Of a stretch of 64,000 nucleotides of DNA, positions 1 to 8,210 are shown piece after piece. Source of the DNA: Cloacibacterium caeni (GTDB lineage Bacteria > Bacteroidota > Bacteroidia > Flavobacteriales > Weeksellaceae); the NCBI RefSeq assembly GCF_907163105.1, contig NZ_OU015321.1:496001-560000 (forward strand). The letters run 5' to 3'. A model generated the notes under the pieces. It ran no database searches. It saw nothing but the letters and a program-made list of their open reading frames with translations, and was not told the DNA's origin. Position 1 is the stretch's first letter, and each line of letters begins with the position of its first letter. The position numbers were made by a program, and so were the translations under genes.

Positions 1-300
1 TTCTATGTAATCTTTTTCTACAATGACGTCAGAATCTACGAAAACCAACCAATCATTTTTGGCGCGATTTGCTCCGTAATTTCTGGATAAACCAGGTCCA
101 GAATTCGGTTTTTTGAAATATTGAATATTCAACATTTCTTTAAAAGTTTCCACAGTAGGCAATAAATCTATGAACGAACCATCATCTACAATGATGACTT
201 CAAAATCTTTATCAGTTTGAGCAATAAGAGAGTTTAAAAGCTCGAATAATTCGTCTTTTCTATTGAAAATAGCGACTACAATGGAAATGGTTTTTTGCAT
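1..300 (-). CDS. Glycosyltransferase family 2, partial (C-terminus outside window)
   Basis: This is the first 100 codons of a GT-A fold glycosyltransferase read on the minus strand from an ATG at 300. Visible are the N-terminal nucleotide-binding strand (MQKTISIVVAIFNRKDE), the VDDGS motif near residue 40, and a DSD (DxD-type) metal/nucleotide-sugar motif near residue 89. These are the hallmarks of GT2 enzymes that transfer a sugar from an NDP-sugar to a glycan or lipid acceptor. The acceptor cannot be told because the C-terminal half lies beyond the window. It is transcribed divergently from folP, with 68 bases between the start codons. Confidence 0.85.
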   Translation of the reverse strand, partial: MQKTISIVVAIFNRKDELFELLNSLIAQTDKDFEVIIVDDGSFIDLLPTVETFKEMLNIQYFKKPNSGPGLSRNYGANRAKNDWLVFVDSDVIVEKDYIE

Positions 301-368
301 TCAACAAAAATAGTGGTTTCAAATGTATTTGAATAAATTTAGACCAAGAAATTCTATAAATTTGCAAA

Positions 369-1214
369 ATGAATATTCCTGCATCAAGCATTCAACGTAA
401 TAATTTTTCTATCAATTGCAATGGCAGATTAGTAGATTTAAACACTCCCAAAATTATGGGAATTCTTAATCTTACTCCAGATTCTTTTTCGGATGGAGGA
501 AAGTTTAACAATGAAAAATCAGCACTTCTTCATGCCGAAAAATTGCTTAATGATGGAGCAGATTTTATAGATATTGGAGCGCAATCTACTCGTCCGAATG
601 CGGAATATCTCTCTGCAGAAGAAGAAATTAGAAGAATAGGGAATGTAATTTCTTTAATCAAAAAAGAATTTCCAGAAGCTTTGATTTCTATTGACACTTT
701 CTATGCAGACGTAGTAAAATTTGGATATAACGAAGGAATGGATGTGGTGAATGATATTTCGGGAGGCTATTTTGATGAAAATTTATTGCCAACAGTTGCC
801 GAAACCAAACTTCCCTATATTTTGATGCACAGCAATACTTCGTATTCTACCATGCACGAAAAAATTCACTACGATGATATTACCATGAGTGTGAATTATT
901 ATTTTTCAGAAAAAATAAATCAGTTGCAGAAATTGGGAATTTATGATATTGTTTTAGATCCAGGTTTTGGTTTTGGAAAAACGGTGGAAGATCAGTATAA
1001 AATGATTGAAGAAGTAGAACATTTAGGTTTTGGAAGATTTCCTCTTTTGATAGGGATTTCCAGAAAATCTTTCATCTATAAACCTCTGAATAAAAAACCG
1101 CTTGAGATTGGCGAAGAAACCCAAAAGCTTCACCGAAAAGTTTTAGAAAAAGGTGCAAAAATTTTGAGAGTTCATGATGTAGCTGAAACGAAGAATTTAG
1201 TGGGAGAGTTATAA
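369..1214 (+). CDS. folP: Dihydropteroate synthase
   Basis: Cytosolic folate-biosynthesis enzyme that condenses para-aminobenzoate with 6-hydroxymethyl-7,8-dihydropterin diphosphate; the sulfonamide target. The 281 residues show the family signatures in order: MGILNLTPDSFSDGG near residue 30, DIGAQSTRP near 68, a SIDT loop, DPGFGFGK at 197-204 and GISRKSF near 230. Length is normal for the family. The start at 369 lies 4 bases after a TAAATTTG -7-like box at 357-364, so the leader would be very short or absent. The last codons (VGEL, stop) lie in a GGGAGAGTT-rich stretch that continues into the inverted repeat at 1222, so the extreme C-terminus may have been remade by insertion of the neighbouring element. 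Confidence 0.95.
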   Translation: MNIPASSIQRNNFSINCNGRLVDLNTPKIMGILNLTPDSFSDGGKFNNEKSALLHAEKLLNDGADFIDIGAQSTRPNAEYLSAEEEIRRIGNVISLIKKEFPEALISIDTFYADVVKFGYNEGMDVVNDISGGYFDENLLPTVAETKLPYILMHSNTSYSTMHEKIHYDDITMSVNYYFSEKINQLQKLGIYDIVLDPGFGFGKTVEDQYKMIEEVEHLGFGRFPLLIGISRKSFIYKPLNKKPLEIGEETQKLHRKVLEKGAKILRVHDVAETKNLVGEL

Positions 1215-1221
1215 AGTTGGA

Positions 1222-1690
1222 GAATGGGAGAGTTGTAGAGTTTTTATTCTTTTGAATTAAAATTTGTCCATTTTTCTACATTATTAATCATATAAATGAG
1301 CAATGCAATGATTTCATCATACTTTTCATTAAAATATTTGAACTTTTCTTCTTCAATATAATTACACTGATAAGAAAATTCTAACCAAGTTTGGGTTTCT
1401 CTTGCTTCTCCTTCTGCATCTGTTAATTTTGAGACAAATGATTTAGGGTATCTTCTTTTTCCCCAAGCTTCAGAAATATTTGCGGAAACAGAACGAGAAG
1501 AGCGTCTAATTTGATCAGTTAATGAATATTTTTCTTCACTCGGAAATTGGAAAGAAATTTTATAAATTTCCATAGCAACCTCAAAAGACTTTTGATAGAC
1601 TATAAGATCAGTGTGATATTTAATAATTGCCATTAAAATTATCTTTAGTTTGAAACTCTACAACTCTCTCACTCTACAACTCTCCCATTC
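1222..1690. repeat. 20-bp perfect inverted repeat framing the four-helix-bundle gene
   Basis: The left arm at 1222-1241 (GAATGGGAGAGTTGTAGAGT) and the right arm at 1671-1690 are perfect reverse complements. The right side carries a second partial copy, ACTCTACAACTCTC, starting near 1655, and the left side has a degenerate copy over the folP stop codon. The enclosed segment is about 470 bases with a single gene. The arrangement looks like a small mobile cassette; no transposase is present. Confidence 0.6.
1244..1633 (-). CDS. Four-helix-bundle protein (S23 / 23S rRNA intervening-sequence family)
   Basis: This 129-residue helical protein resembles the S23/IVS-encoded family: an N-terminal YHTDLIVYQKSFEVAMEIYKI helix, the conserved DQIRRSSRSVSANISEAWGKRRYPK segment near residues 40-65, and an E-rich ETQTWLEFSYQC helix. 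Family members form pentameric four-helix bundles. They were first found in insertions of 23S rRNA and also occur as accessory proteins of diversity-generating retroelements; in most genomes their role is unknown. Here no reverse transcriptase or rRNA is nearby. The gene is convergent with folP and framed by a 20-bp inverted repeat, suggesting an autonomous or passenger cassette. Confidence 0.85.
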   Translation of the reverse strand: MAIIKYHTDLIVYQKSFEVAMEIYKISFQFPSEEKYSLTDQIRRSSRSVSANISEAWGKRRYPKSFVSKLTDAEGEARETQTWLEFSYQCNYIEEEKFKYFNEKYDEIIALLIYMINNVEKWTNFNSKE

Positions 1691-1695
1691 AGAAA

Positions 1696-3159
1696 TTATC
1701 TTTCTAGTTTAAAATCTGGAATTAATTTTGGTCTTTCTGGTTCATTGGCTACTTTCCAAGAAGTTCTGTACATCCATTCCGTCATTTTATATAATTTTTT
1801 GAAATTAATATTTTCGGATTCATCTTGTGGAGTGTGATATTGATGGTGCAGAACGCTGGTGAAAAATAGTGCAGGAATTCCAGCTTTTGCATAAGGAAGA
1901 TGATCACTTCTAAAGTAAAAATATTCTGGATGTTCTGGCAAATCCCAAGCTTTCAAAAATTTGAATTTCGTACTTTCGTTATTTGCGTCAAGAGCCATTT
2001 TTACCAATTCTTCAGAATTTTTATGAGGAGCTTCACCACCAAGAAGTGCTGCTTCATTATTATCATTTCTACCAATCATATCTCCGTTTAGCACAGCAAC
2101 AATACTTTCTTTTGGGACAACTGGATGTGCAGCATGCCAACGAGAACCTAGCAATCCTCTTTCTTCAGCGCCATGAATCACGAATAAAATACTGCGTTTA
2201 GATGGTTGTTTTTTATAAGCTCTTGCCATTGCCAACATCGCTACACAAGTACTTGCATTATCATCTGCTCCATTATAAATCGTGTCATTTTTTATAGGAT
2301 GACGAATGCCATCATGATCTTGGTGTCCGCTCAAAAGAACATATTCTTTTTTTAATTTAGGGTCTGTTCCTTCAATTTTTCCAATGATGTTTACGGATGG
2401 ATATTTATACGTTTCGGTCTGAATATTTAAAGAAATTTCAGGATTGTTTTTTACCCAATTTTCGTTTTCTTGTTTAATCCAAAAAACGGGAATTCCTACA
2501 TCTACTTTTTCTCTCGATCCTTCCACGCCGTAAGTTCCTCTGGTCATTTGTGGTAAAACTTCTACCCAGCTTTTATCTGAAATATCATCTGTGATGAAGA
2601 TAATTCCTTTTGCGCCTAATTGAGAAATGGTTTTGTAATATTTTGTTCTGATAAATCCAGGATATCTTCTTTCAAAAAGCGTCATTTCTTTAGAAATGTT
2701 GAGGTCTGAAGCTTTCAGAGCAACTACTTTTCCTGCGATATTTTTTGAAGCTAAATCTTGAGGTTCTATTTTTCCTAAAAATAAAACTGGAGCGGTGAAG
2801 TTGTTATCAGTAACATCTTGCACCAAAATATCTTTCCAGATTTTGAGGGTCTTATCACCAATTTTTACAGAACTCTGCGGTGAAACCTGATGACGATACA
2901 TGTCAAAAAACTGAAAAAAAGTTCCGTTGTCACCAGCTGGTTTCATCCCAGTAGCTTTCATTTTGTCGGCAAACCACATCGAAACTTTCAGTTCGTCTAA
3001 AGTTCCGGCTTCTCTTCCCCAGAATTGGTCTGCCGCCATTTGGTACATGTCTGTTCTTAAATCTTTTTCTGTAATAGCAGAAACCAAAGGTTTTTTGTAA
3101 GATTGAGCATTGCTGAACATTAAAGTTCCTAATGCCAATAAAGTAAACAGTTTTTTCAT
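1696..3159 (-). CDS. Secreted M28 family zinc aminopeptidase with PA-like insert
   Basis: Exported metallo-aminopeptidase of clan MH. I chose the ATG at 3159, which gives a clean signal peptide (MKKLFTLLALGTLMFSNAQS); the reading frame is open 15 codons further up but that start buries the signal. The PA-domain-like region lies about residues 110-250. The di-zinc ligands follow in family order: HQDHD near 278, NGADDNA near 298, the catalytic GAEERG near 333, NGDMIGR near 358, and HHQYHTPQDE near 441. The protein is 487 residues with no C-terminal T9SS domain, so it is probably periplasmic or carried out by another route. Substrate specificity cannot be deduced. Confidence 0.9.
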   Translation of the reverse strand: MKKLFTLLALGTLMFSNAQSYKKPLVSAITEKDLRTDMYQMAADQFWGREAGTLDELKVSMWFADKMKATGMKPAGDNGTFFQFFDMYRHQVSPQSSVKIGDKTLKIWKDILVQDVTDNNFTAPVLFLGKIEPQDLASKNIAGKVVALKASDLNISKEMTLFERRYPGFIRTKYYKTISQLGAKGIIFITDDISDKSWVEVLPQMTRGTYGVEGSREKVDVGIPVFWIKQENENWVKNNPEISLNIQTETYKYPSVNIIGKIEGTDPKLKKEYVLLSGHQDHDGIRHPIKNDTIYNGADDNASTCVAMLAMARAYKKQPSKRSILFVIHGAEERGLLGSRWHAAHPVVPKESIVAVLNGDMIGRNDNNEAALLGGEAPHKNSEELVKMALDANNESTKFKFLKAWDLPEHPEYFYFRSDHLPYAKAGIPALFFTSVLHHQYHTPQDESENINFKKLYKMTEWMYRTSWKVANEPERPKLIPDFKLER

Positions 3160-3200
3160 AAATATAAATTGGATTTGTTCAAGATTATAACCTATAGTTT

Positions 3201-3692
3201 TCACGAATTTAGAGAATTATTATTTAAATTTTTTTCAAGTATTTTAAAAATTTCCAAATAATCAGTTTCTAAATACATATTGTTTAAATCGAATAGTTTA
3301 TTTTCATTATCAAAATGGATATTCAGATAGTGTTTTTTGTACGTTTTCTTTTCTGGATGAGCCACAAAAAAATAGGTGTAACTAGCTAATTTATGAAATA
3401 AGGATATGGAGTTTATTGTTTTTCTATCTATAATTTCTTTATTAATTTGAAGGTTTTCTTGGTCTAGTTTTAGAAAAAAACTGTTTCTGTAAGTAAAAAA
3501 ATCTTTAATAAAAAATATTAATACTAAGGCGATATAAAATATACTAATATACCTGCTTACAATTACTGCCGGTTTATATTTTATAGTAGTTTCTACAATA
3601 CTCATTATGTAAAATGGAAAACAATATACAAGTACTTGTAAATAATAATGAATAATTTTTTTCGAAGAGTATTTTACAAAATAGGTTTCCAT
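3201..3692 (-). CDS. Hypothetical membrane protein, possible PH-like cytoplasmic domain
   Basis: I do not recognise the family with certainty. The 163 residues hold two hydrophobic segments (about 14-36 and 45-66), followed by a roughly 95-residue soluble region whose KLDQENLQINKEIIDRKTINSISLF pattern of short strands is like bacterial PH domains in YdbS/YcxB-type proteins. That link is inference. The ATG overlaps the stop codon of the upstream gene (TAATG at 3690-3694), so the two are translationally coupled. The gene lies 41 bases upstream of the M28 peptidase, in the same direction. Confidence 0.6.
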   Translation of the reverse strand: METYFVKYSSKKIIHYYLQVLVYCFPFYIMSIVETTIKYKPAVIVSRYISIFYIALVLIFFIKDFFTYRNSFFLKLDQENLQINKEIIDRKTINSISLFHKLASYTYFFVAHPEKKTYKKHYLNIHFDNENKLFDLNNMYLETDYLEIFKILEKNLNNNSLNS

Positions 3693-3928
3693 TAATTCAA
3701 ATTAGAGATTTTATCTGCGTATTCTTTAGCAAAGGTTTTTCGGTCTTCTTCTAATTTTTCTAAATTTTGGGGAAGAATGTAATTGAAAAGTATTTTTTCT
3801 TCTTCGTCTAAAAAGATGATTTCTTTTTCTTCTCCGTCTATCATTTGGGAGAAAATTTCCCACATAGAAGTGTCTTTCAGTTTTATAAATTCAAAAAAAT
3901 CTTTGGCTTTTATTTGGATAACTTTCAT
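3692..3928 (-). CDS. Hypothetical small acidic protein (78 aa)
   Basis: An unrecognised 78-residue soluble protein starting MKVIQIKAKDFFEF. I use the ATG at 3928 rather than the longer open frame to 4141, because the additional N-terminal 71 codons would be translated through a REP-like repeat. The product is rich in Glu and Lys (DGEEKEIIFLDEEEK) and ends in a likely helix. It overlaps the next gene by one base of stop/start, so it probably forms a two-gene unit with the membrane protein. No function can be assigned. Confidence 0.55.
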   Translation of the reverse strand: MKVIQIKAKDFFEFIKLKDTSMWEIFSQMIDGEEKEIIFLDEEEKILFNYILPQNLEKLEEDRKTFAKEYADKISNLN

Positions 3929-3970
3929 TTTGGTTAAAATCTTAAATTTTTGGTAAAAATAGTGAATTTG

Positions 3971-4072
3971 TAACGAAGTCTTGCAATAAGGATGGAAGTG
4001 TAAATCCCGCAGTCTCGTCTGAAAGACGAGGCGAGGAATTGCAACGGACAGCCTGGTTTTGCAAATTTTTGA
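3971..4072. repeat. REP-like extragenic element with perfect palindrome
   Basis: An intergenic stretch with GC content above its surroundings. It centres on the palindrome CTCGTCT-GAA-AGACGAG at 4014-4030 and continues with GCGAGGAATTGCAACGGACAGCC. Similar GGCTGTCCGTTGC... blocks are, from memory, dispersed in genomes of this family; only one copy is in this window. Confidence 0.5.
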
Positions 4073-4122
4073 AAAGGATTTTGCAAGGATAAATTTGCAA
4101 AAATTGCCATAAAAAAATAAAA

Positions 4123-4146
4123 AGAACGCACTAAAAAGCACGTTCT
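4123..4146 (-). terminator. Rho-independent terminator downstream of clpP
   Basis: On the minus strand AGAACGTGC / GTGCGTTCT form a 9-bp stem (with G-U pairs) around a 6-base loop, followed by a long T-rich tract. Confidence 0.75.
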
Positions 4147-4173
4147 CTATATTTTAAAAATTTCTAGAAAATT

Positions 4174-4848
4174 TTATTTTTTCTCTAAAACTTCGTCTAC
4201 CATTCCGTATTCTTTGGCTTCGTAAGAAGTCATCCAATAATCACGGTCTGATGCTTTTTCTACCCAATCGTAAGACTGACCAGAATGTGCAGAAATAATG
4301 TCATACAACTCTTTTTTAAGCTTTAGCATCTCTCTTAGGTTGATTTCCATATCACTTGCCACACCTTGAGCGCCACCACTTGGTTGGTGAATCATCACTC
4401 TAGAATGTTTAAGCGCAGAACGTTTTCCTTTTTCACCAGCAACTAATAAAACAGCGCCCATACTTGCAGCCATACCTGTACAAATAGTAGCTACATCTGG
4501 TTTAATGATTTGCATGGTGTCATAAATTCCTAAACCCGCATAAACGCTACCACCAGGAGAATTGATGTAAATTTGAATGTCTTTAGAAGGGTCTGAACTT
4601 TCTAAAAATAATAATTGAGCGGTTACAATATTGGCAACTTGGTCATCAATCCCAGTTCCTAAGAAGATAATTCTATCCATCATGAGACGAGAGAAAACGT
4701 CCATTTGAGCTACGTTCATTCTACGTTCTTCCATGATGTAAGGTGTAAGATTGGTTGGGTTAAAAATTCCCATGTATTGGTCAGTTGCTAATCCGCTATT
4801 TCCTAAATGTTTTACAGAGAAATCTCTGAATTCTTTTTTTATGTCCAT
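4174..4848 (-). CDS. clpP: ATP-dependent Clp protease proteolytic subunit
   Basis: Serine protease subunit that forms the 14-mer chamber working with ClpX or ClpA/C unfoldases in cytosolic protein quality control. The 224-residue sequence has the catalytic triad with family spacing: Ser129 in TGMAASMGA, His154 in MIHQPSGG, and Asp203 in SDRDYWM. The NSPGGSV oxyanion loop lies at 96-102. The N-terminal extension of about 30 residues is probably a propeptide. It is the last gene after dnaG, mntA and hepT on the same strand, only 7 bases after hepT, and is followed by a strong terminator. Confidence 0.96.
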   Translation of the reverse strand: MDIKKEFRDFSVKHLGNSGLATDQYMGIFNPTNLTPYIMEERRMNVAQMDVFSRLMMDRIIFLGTGIDDQVANIVTAQLLFLESSDPSKDIQIYINSPGGSVYAGLGIYDTMQIIKPDVATICTGMAASMGAVLLVAGEKGKRSALKHSRVMIHQPSGGAQGVASDMEINLREMLKLKKELYDIISAHSGQSYDWVEKASDRDYWMTSYEAKEYGMVDEVLEKK

Positions 4849-4855
4849 AAATTTG

Positions 4856-5194
4856 TTATTCGTTTAAATATTGTTTAACTTCTTTTTCTAAAACAGGTAA
4901 ATACTGTGTAATAATAGACCAAATTAATTCATCTGAAATTTGATCATATCCATGAATTATTCTATTTCTTACACTTATAATTTTTCTTTTATCAGTAATT
5001 TCTAAATTTTCATCTTTTTTAGAAATTCTATTTACTGCTTCTCCTATTATTTCTAAATTTCTTTCTACTGCACGTTTGGTTTTAACATCTGAAGAATAAT
5101 CTTGAAAATTGGTTTCTTCAAAATCTACAAAACTCTCAATTTCTAAAATTGAATTTAGAATATCAAAGAGCCAAACTTGTATTTCCTTATCCAT
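4856..5194 (-). CDS. hepT: HepT-like HEPN ribonuclease toxin (DUF86)
   Basis: A 112-residue all-helical HEPN-domain protein. The RNase signature R-X4-H-X-Y is intact: Arg76, His81 and Tyr83 in SVRNRIIHGYDQ. In characterised HepT/MntA pairs the HEPN protein is the toxin, and the Tyr of this motif is AMPylated by the MNT partner to silence it. The gene overlaps the upstream mntA by 8 bases and lies just 7 bases before clpP. It fits the size and order of type VII toxin-antitoxin modules. Confidence 0.85.
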   Translation of the reverse strand: MDKEIQVWLFDILNSILEIESFVDFEETNFQDYSSDVKTKRAVERNLEIIGEAVNRISKKDENLEITDKRKIISVRNRIIHGYDQISDELIWSIITQYLPVLEKEVKQYLNE

Positions 5195-5486
5195 ATATTA
5201 ACTGCTTTTGATGATTAACTACTTCAAGAAAATGTGGGTTTTTAATGGATTTTTCTTCCAATAGATCTATTTCTCTTTTCAATATTTCTTCTAATGAAAA
5301 TTTTAAATCAAAATAATTGTCTGCATATTTTGATAAATCTAATTGATGGAATTTTACGATAAAATCTATATCACTATTGTCATTAAATTTTTCTGTAAGA
5401 ATAGAACCAAATACATATAATTTTTCAACATTGTATTTTTTACAAAGTTGAGCGATTGCATTTTGATGTATTTGTATTTTCTTCAT
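5187..5486 (-). CDS. mntA: MntA-like nucleotidyltransferase antitoxin
   Basis: A minimal nucleotidyltransferase of 99 residues. The family motif G-S-X10-D-X-D is present (Gly27-Ser28 to Asp39/Asp41 in VFGSILTEKFNDNSDIDF), with a third acidic residue in the REIDLLEE strand near residue 73. In studied pairs MntA modifies the HEPN toxin with AMP groups. The gene is first in the pair, with its 3' end overlapping hepT, so antitoxin is made first. It begins 49 bases downstream of the dnaG stop codon. Confidence 0.85.
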   Translation of the reverse strand: MKKIQIHQNAIAQLCKKYNVEKLYVFGSILTEKFNDNSDIDFIVKFHQLDLSKYADNYFDLKFSLEEILKREIDLLEEKSIKNPHFLEVVNHQKQLIYG

Positions 5487-5535
5487 ACTTCTTTTTATTC
5501 AAAGTCTGTTCCTTTTTACAAATTTAGCCAAAGTG

Positions 5536-7452
5536 TCACAAAATTCTAAATAAATTTTCGTCTATTTTGTTTTTGAGTTTTGTGAGGTTAATGATTTTTA
5601 AATAAGTTTCTGCTGAATTTTCCTCTGAAATTTGTTGTTTTAAATCGTTTATGATTTTTACTACAAATTCTCTTTTGTGTCTTATGATGACATCTTTTAC
5701 AATTTTGTCTACCAATTCTTCTTCTTTGCTGAAGTAGATATTGTGTTTTTCCCAATTGCTGGTTTCATGAGCGTTAATTAATGCATCTGCAGTTTTTGTC
5801 ACCACTTCTTCATCCATGAAAGTTTTGAAAAAATCACTAGAACGAAGTTCATTTTGCTGGATTCCCAACTTTATTTCTTCAATAATCCTTTGATTCAAAG
5901 GAGAAATCGGTTGATATTGGTCTTCTTCTAAATGATTGATGATTTCTTCAATAACTGTGGTTTCGTAATTTTCGTTGTCTGGTGTTTTTCTGAACAGTTT
6001 AAATTGGCCAAATTTCAACATGAGTTCTACCAATTTTTCTTCTAAAACCAAAAGAGGATTGATGGTCCCTGTAAATTCTTGAACTTTTTCAAGTTTTACA
6101 ACATTTGCCTCTCTTTTTTCAGCTGGTTTTTGCTGTTGAACCACTTGTTTCTGAACGCCAAGTTCATTAAAAAGCGATTGCTCCGAAAGTCCAAATTGGG
6201 TAGAAACTTGTTTTAGGTAAACCTCTTGTTTTAAAGCATTAGAAACGAAACCAATAGATTTTACAATATCTCTTATGGCTTCCGCTTTCTTGATAGGGTC
6301 GTTATTGGCTTCTTTTAAAAGAATTTCGGCTTTGAAATCAATAAAATCTTTCGCTTGATTTTTAATGAAATCTTCTACAAAATCTCTAGGATTTTTTCTG
6401 GCAAAACTGTCTGGGTCATCGCCATCAGGAAATAATACCACACGAATATTCATTCCCTCAGAAAGCAACATGTCTATACTTCTGAAACTGGCTTTAATTC
6501 CTGCAGCATCTCCGTCAAAAAGTATGGTTACGTTTTCGGTGAGACGTTTGATGAGTTTAATTTGTTCCGTTGTAAGCGCCGTTCCCGAACTTGCAACTAC
6601 GTTTTCTATTCCGCTTTGGTGAAGCGAAATCACGTCCATATAACCTTCTACCAATAAACACAAATTTTCTCTGGAAATGGCTTGTTTGCTTTGGTTTAAA
6701 CCATAGAGAACGTTAGATTTATGGTAAATTTCGGTTTCTGGCGAATTGAGATATTTGGCAGTTTTTACATTTGATTTCAAAATTCTGGCTCCGAAACCTA
6801 AAACTCTTCCCGAAAAACTATGTATTGGAAAAATCACACGTTCACGAAATCGGTCAATTCCTGATGGTGAATTTTCTGGAAAAATTGAAATTCCAGATTT
6901 TTCTAAAATTTCTTTTTCATAACCTTTTGCTAAAGCGTATTCTGTAAAAGCATTTTTCTTTTCTGGAGAATAGCCTAATTGAAATTTTTTGATGATGTCA
7001 TCATGCAGTTCACGTTCCTTGAAATATGAGAGCGCAATGGTTTTTCCTTCTTCGGTTTCCCAAAGATTTTCTTGGAAAAAAGTATTGGCAACTTCATGAA
7101 TTTTGTAGAGAATTTCTCTTTCAGATTGGGCTTTTTTCTGCTCTTCAGAATATTCTACCTGGTCTTCTTCTATTTCTATGCCGTACTTTTTGGCAGCATG
7201 TCTCAGCGCTTCAGGATAGGTAAATCCTTCTATTTCCATGAGGAAAGTTATGGCAGTTCCACCTTTTCCAGAGGAGAAGTCCTTCCAAATTTGTTTGCTG
7301 GGAGAAACCACAAAACTCGGCGTTTTTTCTTCATGAAACGGACTCAAGCCCTTGAAATTAGAGCCTGCACGTTTTAACTGAACATATTCGCCGATAATTT
7401 CTTCTACTCGAATCGTAGAGAAAATTTTATCTATGGTCTTTTGAGAAATCAT
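5536..7452 (-). CDS. dnaG: DNA primase
   Basis: Replicative primase that makes RNA primers at the fork with the DnaB helicase. The 638 residues show the N-terminal CHC2-type fold (1-100), the TOPRIM core (LLVEGYMDV near 262, TILFDGDAAG near 310, FPDGDDPDSF near 340), and a DnaB-interaction C-terminus. Of the four zinc ligands of the classical primase finger only His40 remains; the Cys positions read Ser37, Asp58 and Ser61 (GLSPFH ... KDFSSGKGG). The fold around them is well conserved, so this is a finger without zinc rather than a damaged gene. I recall this as usual in flavobacteria. Confidence 0.95.
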   Translation of the reverse strand: MISQKTIDKIFSTIRVEEIIGEYVQLKRAGSNFKGLSPFHEEKTPSFVVSPSKQIWKDFSSGKGGTAITFLMEIEGFTYPEALRHAAKKYGIEIEEDQVEYSEEQKKAQSEREILYKIHEVANTFFQENLWETEEGKTIALSYFKERELHDDIIKKFQLGYSPEKKNAFTEYALAKGYEKEILEKSGISIFPENSPSGIDRFRERVIFPIHSFSGRVLGFGARILKSNVKTAKYLNSPETEIYHKSNVLYGLNQSKQAISRENLCLLVEGYMDVISLHQSGIENVVASSGTALTTEQIKLIKRLTENVTILFDGDAAGIKASFRSIDMLLSEGMNIRVVLFPDGDDPDSFARKNPRDFVEDFIKNQAKDFIDFKAEILLKEANNDPIKKAEAIRDIVKSIGFVSNALKQEVYLKQVSTQFGLSEQSLFNELGVQKQVVQQQKPAEKREANVVKLEKVQEFTGTINPLLVLEEKLVELMLKFGQFKLFRKTPDNENYETTVIEEIINHLEEDQYQPISPLNQRIIEEIKLGIQQNELRSSDFFKTFMDEEVVTKTADALINAHETSNWEKHNIYFSKEEELVDKIVKDVIIRHKREFVVKIINDLKQQISEENSAETYLKIINLTKLKNKIDENLFRIL

Positions 7453-7544
7453 TTTGTAAAATTACAAAAATAAGTTAAGCTTTTTTAATGGCATTTTGTT
7501 GATTTTTTTAGAATTCTTTAACAGATGTTTTTGTTTTTAAATAT

Positions 7545-7552
7545 TATCTTTG
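7545..7552 (+). promoter_or_regulatory. Bacteroidota-type -7 element (TATCTTTG) for the dedA pair
   Basis: TATCTTTG matches the TAnnTTTG -7 consensus used by the main sigma factor of Bacteroidota and lies 20 bases before the first dedA start. No convincing -33 box is seen. Confidence 0.5.
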
Positions 7553-7572
7553 TCGTCATATAAATTAACTGA

Positions 7573-8205
7573 ATGGAATTATTACAATTTATCCTAGATT
7601 TTTTAGGAAATCCCTTATTAGTGCTTACCGAAATTATTAGAGACTATGGCATTTATATTTACTTATTTTTATTTTTAGTGATTTTCGTAGAAACTGGTGT
7701 GGTAGTAATGCCATTTTTACCTGGAGATTCTCTGCTTTTTGCAGTGGGTTTAATTGCTTCTACAACAGGTCAAATAGACATTTATACGATTATACCGTTA
7801 TTGATTTTAGCAGCACTTTTAGGAGATAACTTGAATTATTTTATCGGGAAAAAGTTTGGGGATTTTATTCAGTCTAAAGAAAGAATTTTATTTTTAAAGA
7901 AATCTCACATAGAAGACACTGAAAAATATTTTGCAGAAAATGGCGGGAAAACAGTTATTCTAGCAAGATTTATCCCAATTGTAAGAACCATTGCTCCTTT
8001 CGTAGCAGGAGCGGGAGAAATGAAGTACAGAACTTATTTATTATACTGTATTACAGGTGCTTTTATTTGGGTGAGTTCTATTACTTTGCTAGGATATTTT
8101 CTAGGAAATATTGAGTGGGTGAAATTAAATTTTGAAAAATTTGTTTTAGGAATTGTGTTTATTTCAGTTTTACCTATTATCTTTAAAGCAATTAAAAGAA
8201 AATAG
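7573..8205 (+). CDS. DedA family membrane protein (first of tandem pair)
   Basis: Inner-membrane protein of the DedA/SNARE-associated superfamily, whose members include lipid-carrier flippases and proteins needed for proton-motive-force and envelope homeostasis. The 210 residues have 5-6 hydrophobic segments. The family signature is present: FLPGDSLLFAVG near 48 and the re-entrant ARFIPIVRTIAPFVAGAGEM near 135, including the essential Arg residues. It is followed after 5 bases by a close paralogue, so they are co-transcribed. The substrate (for instance undecaprenyl phosphate) cannot be deduced from sequence alone. Confidence 0.9.
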   Translation: MELLQFILDFLGNPLLVLTEIIRDYGIYIYLFLFLVIFVETGVVVMPFLPGDSLLFAVGLIASTTGQIDIYTIIPLLILAALLGDNLNYFIGKKFGDFIQSKERILFLKKSHIEDTEKYFAENGGKTVILARFIPIVRTIAPFVAGAGEMKYRTYLLYCITGAFIWVSSITLLGYFLGNIEWVKLNFEKFVLGIVFISVLPIIFKAIKRK

Positions 8206-8210
8206 CATAG

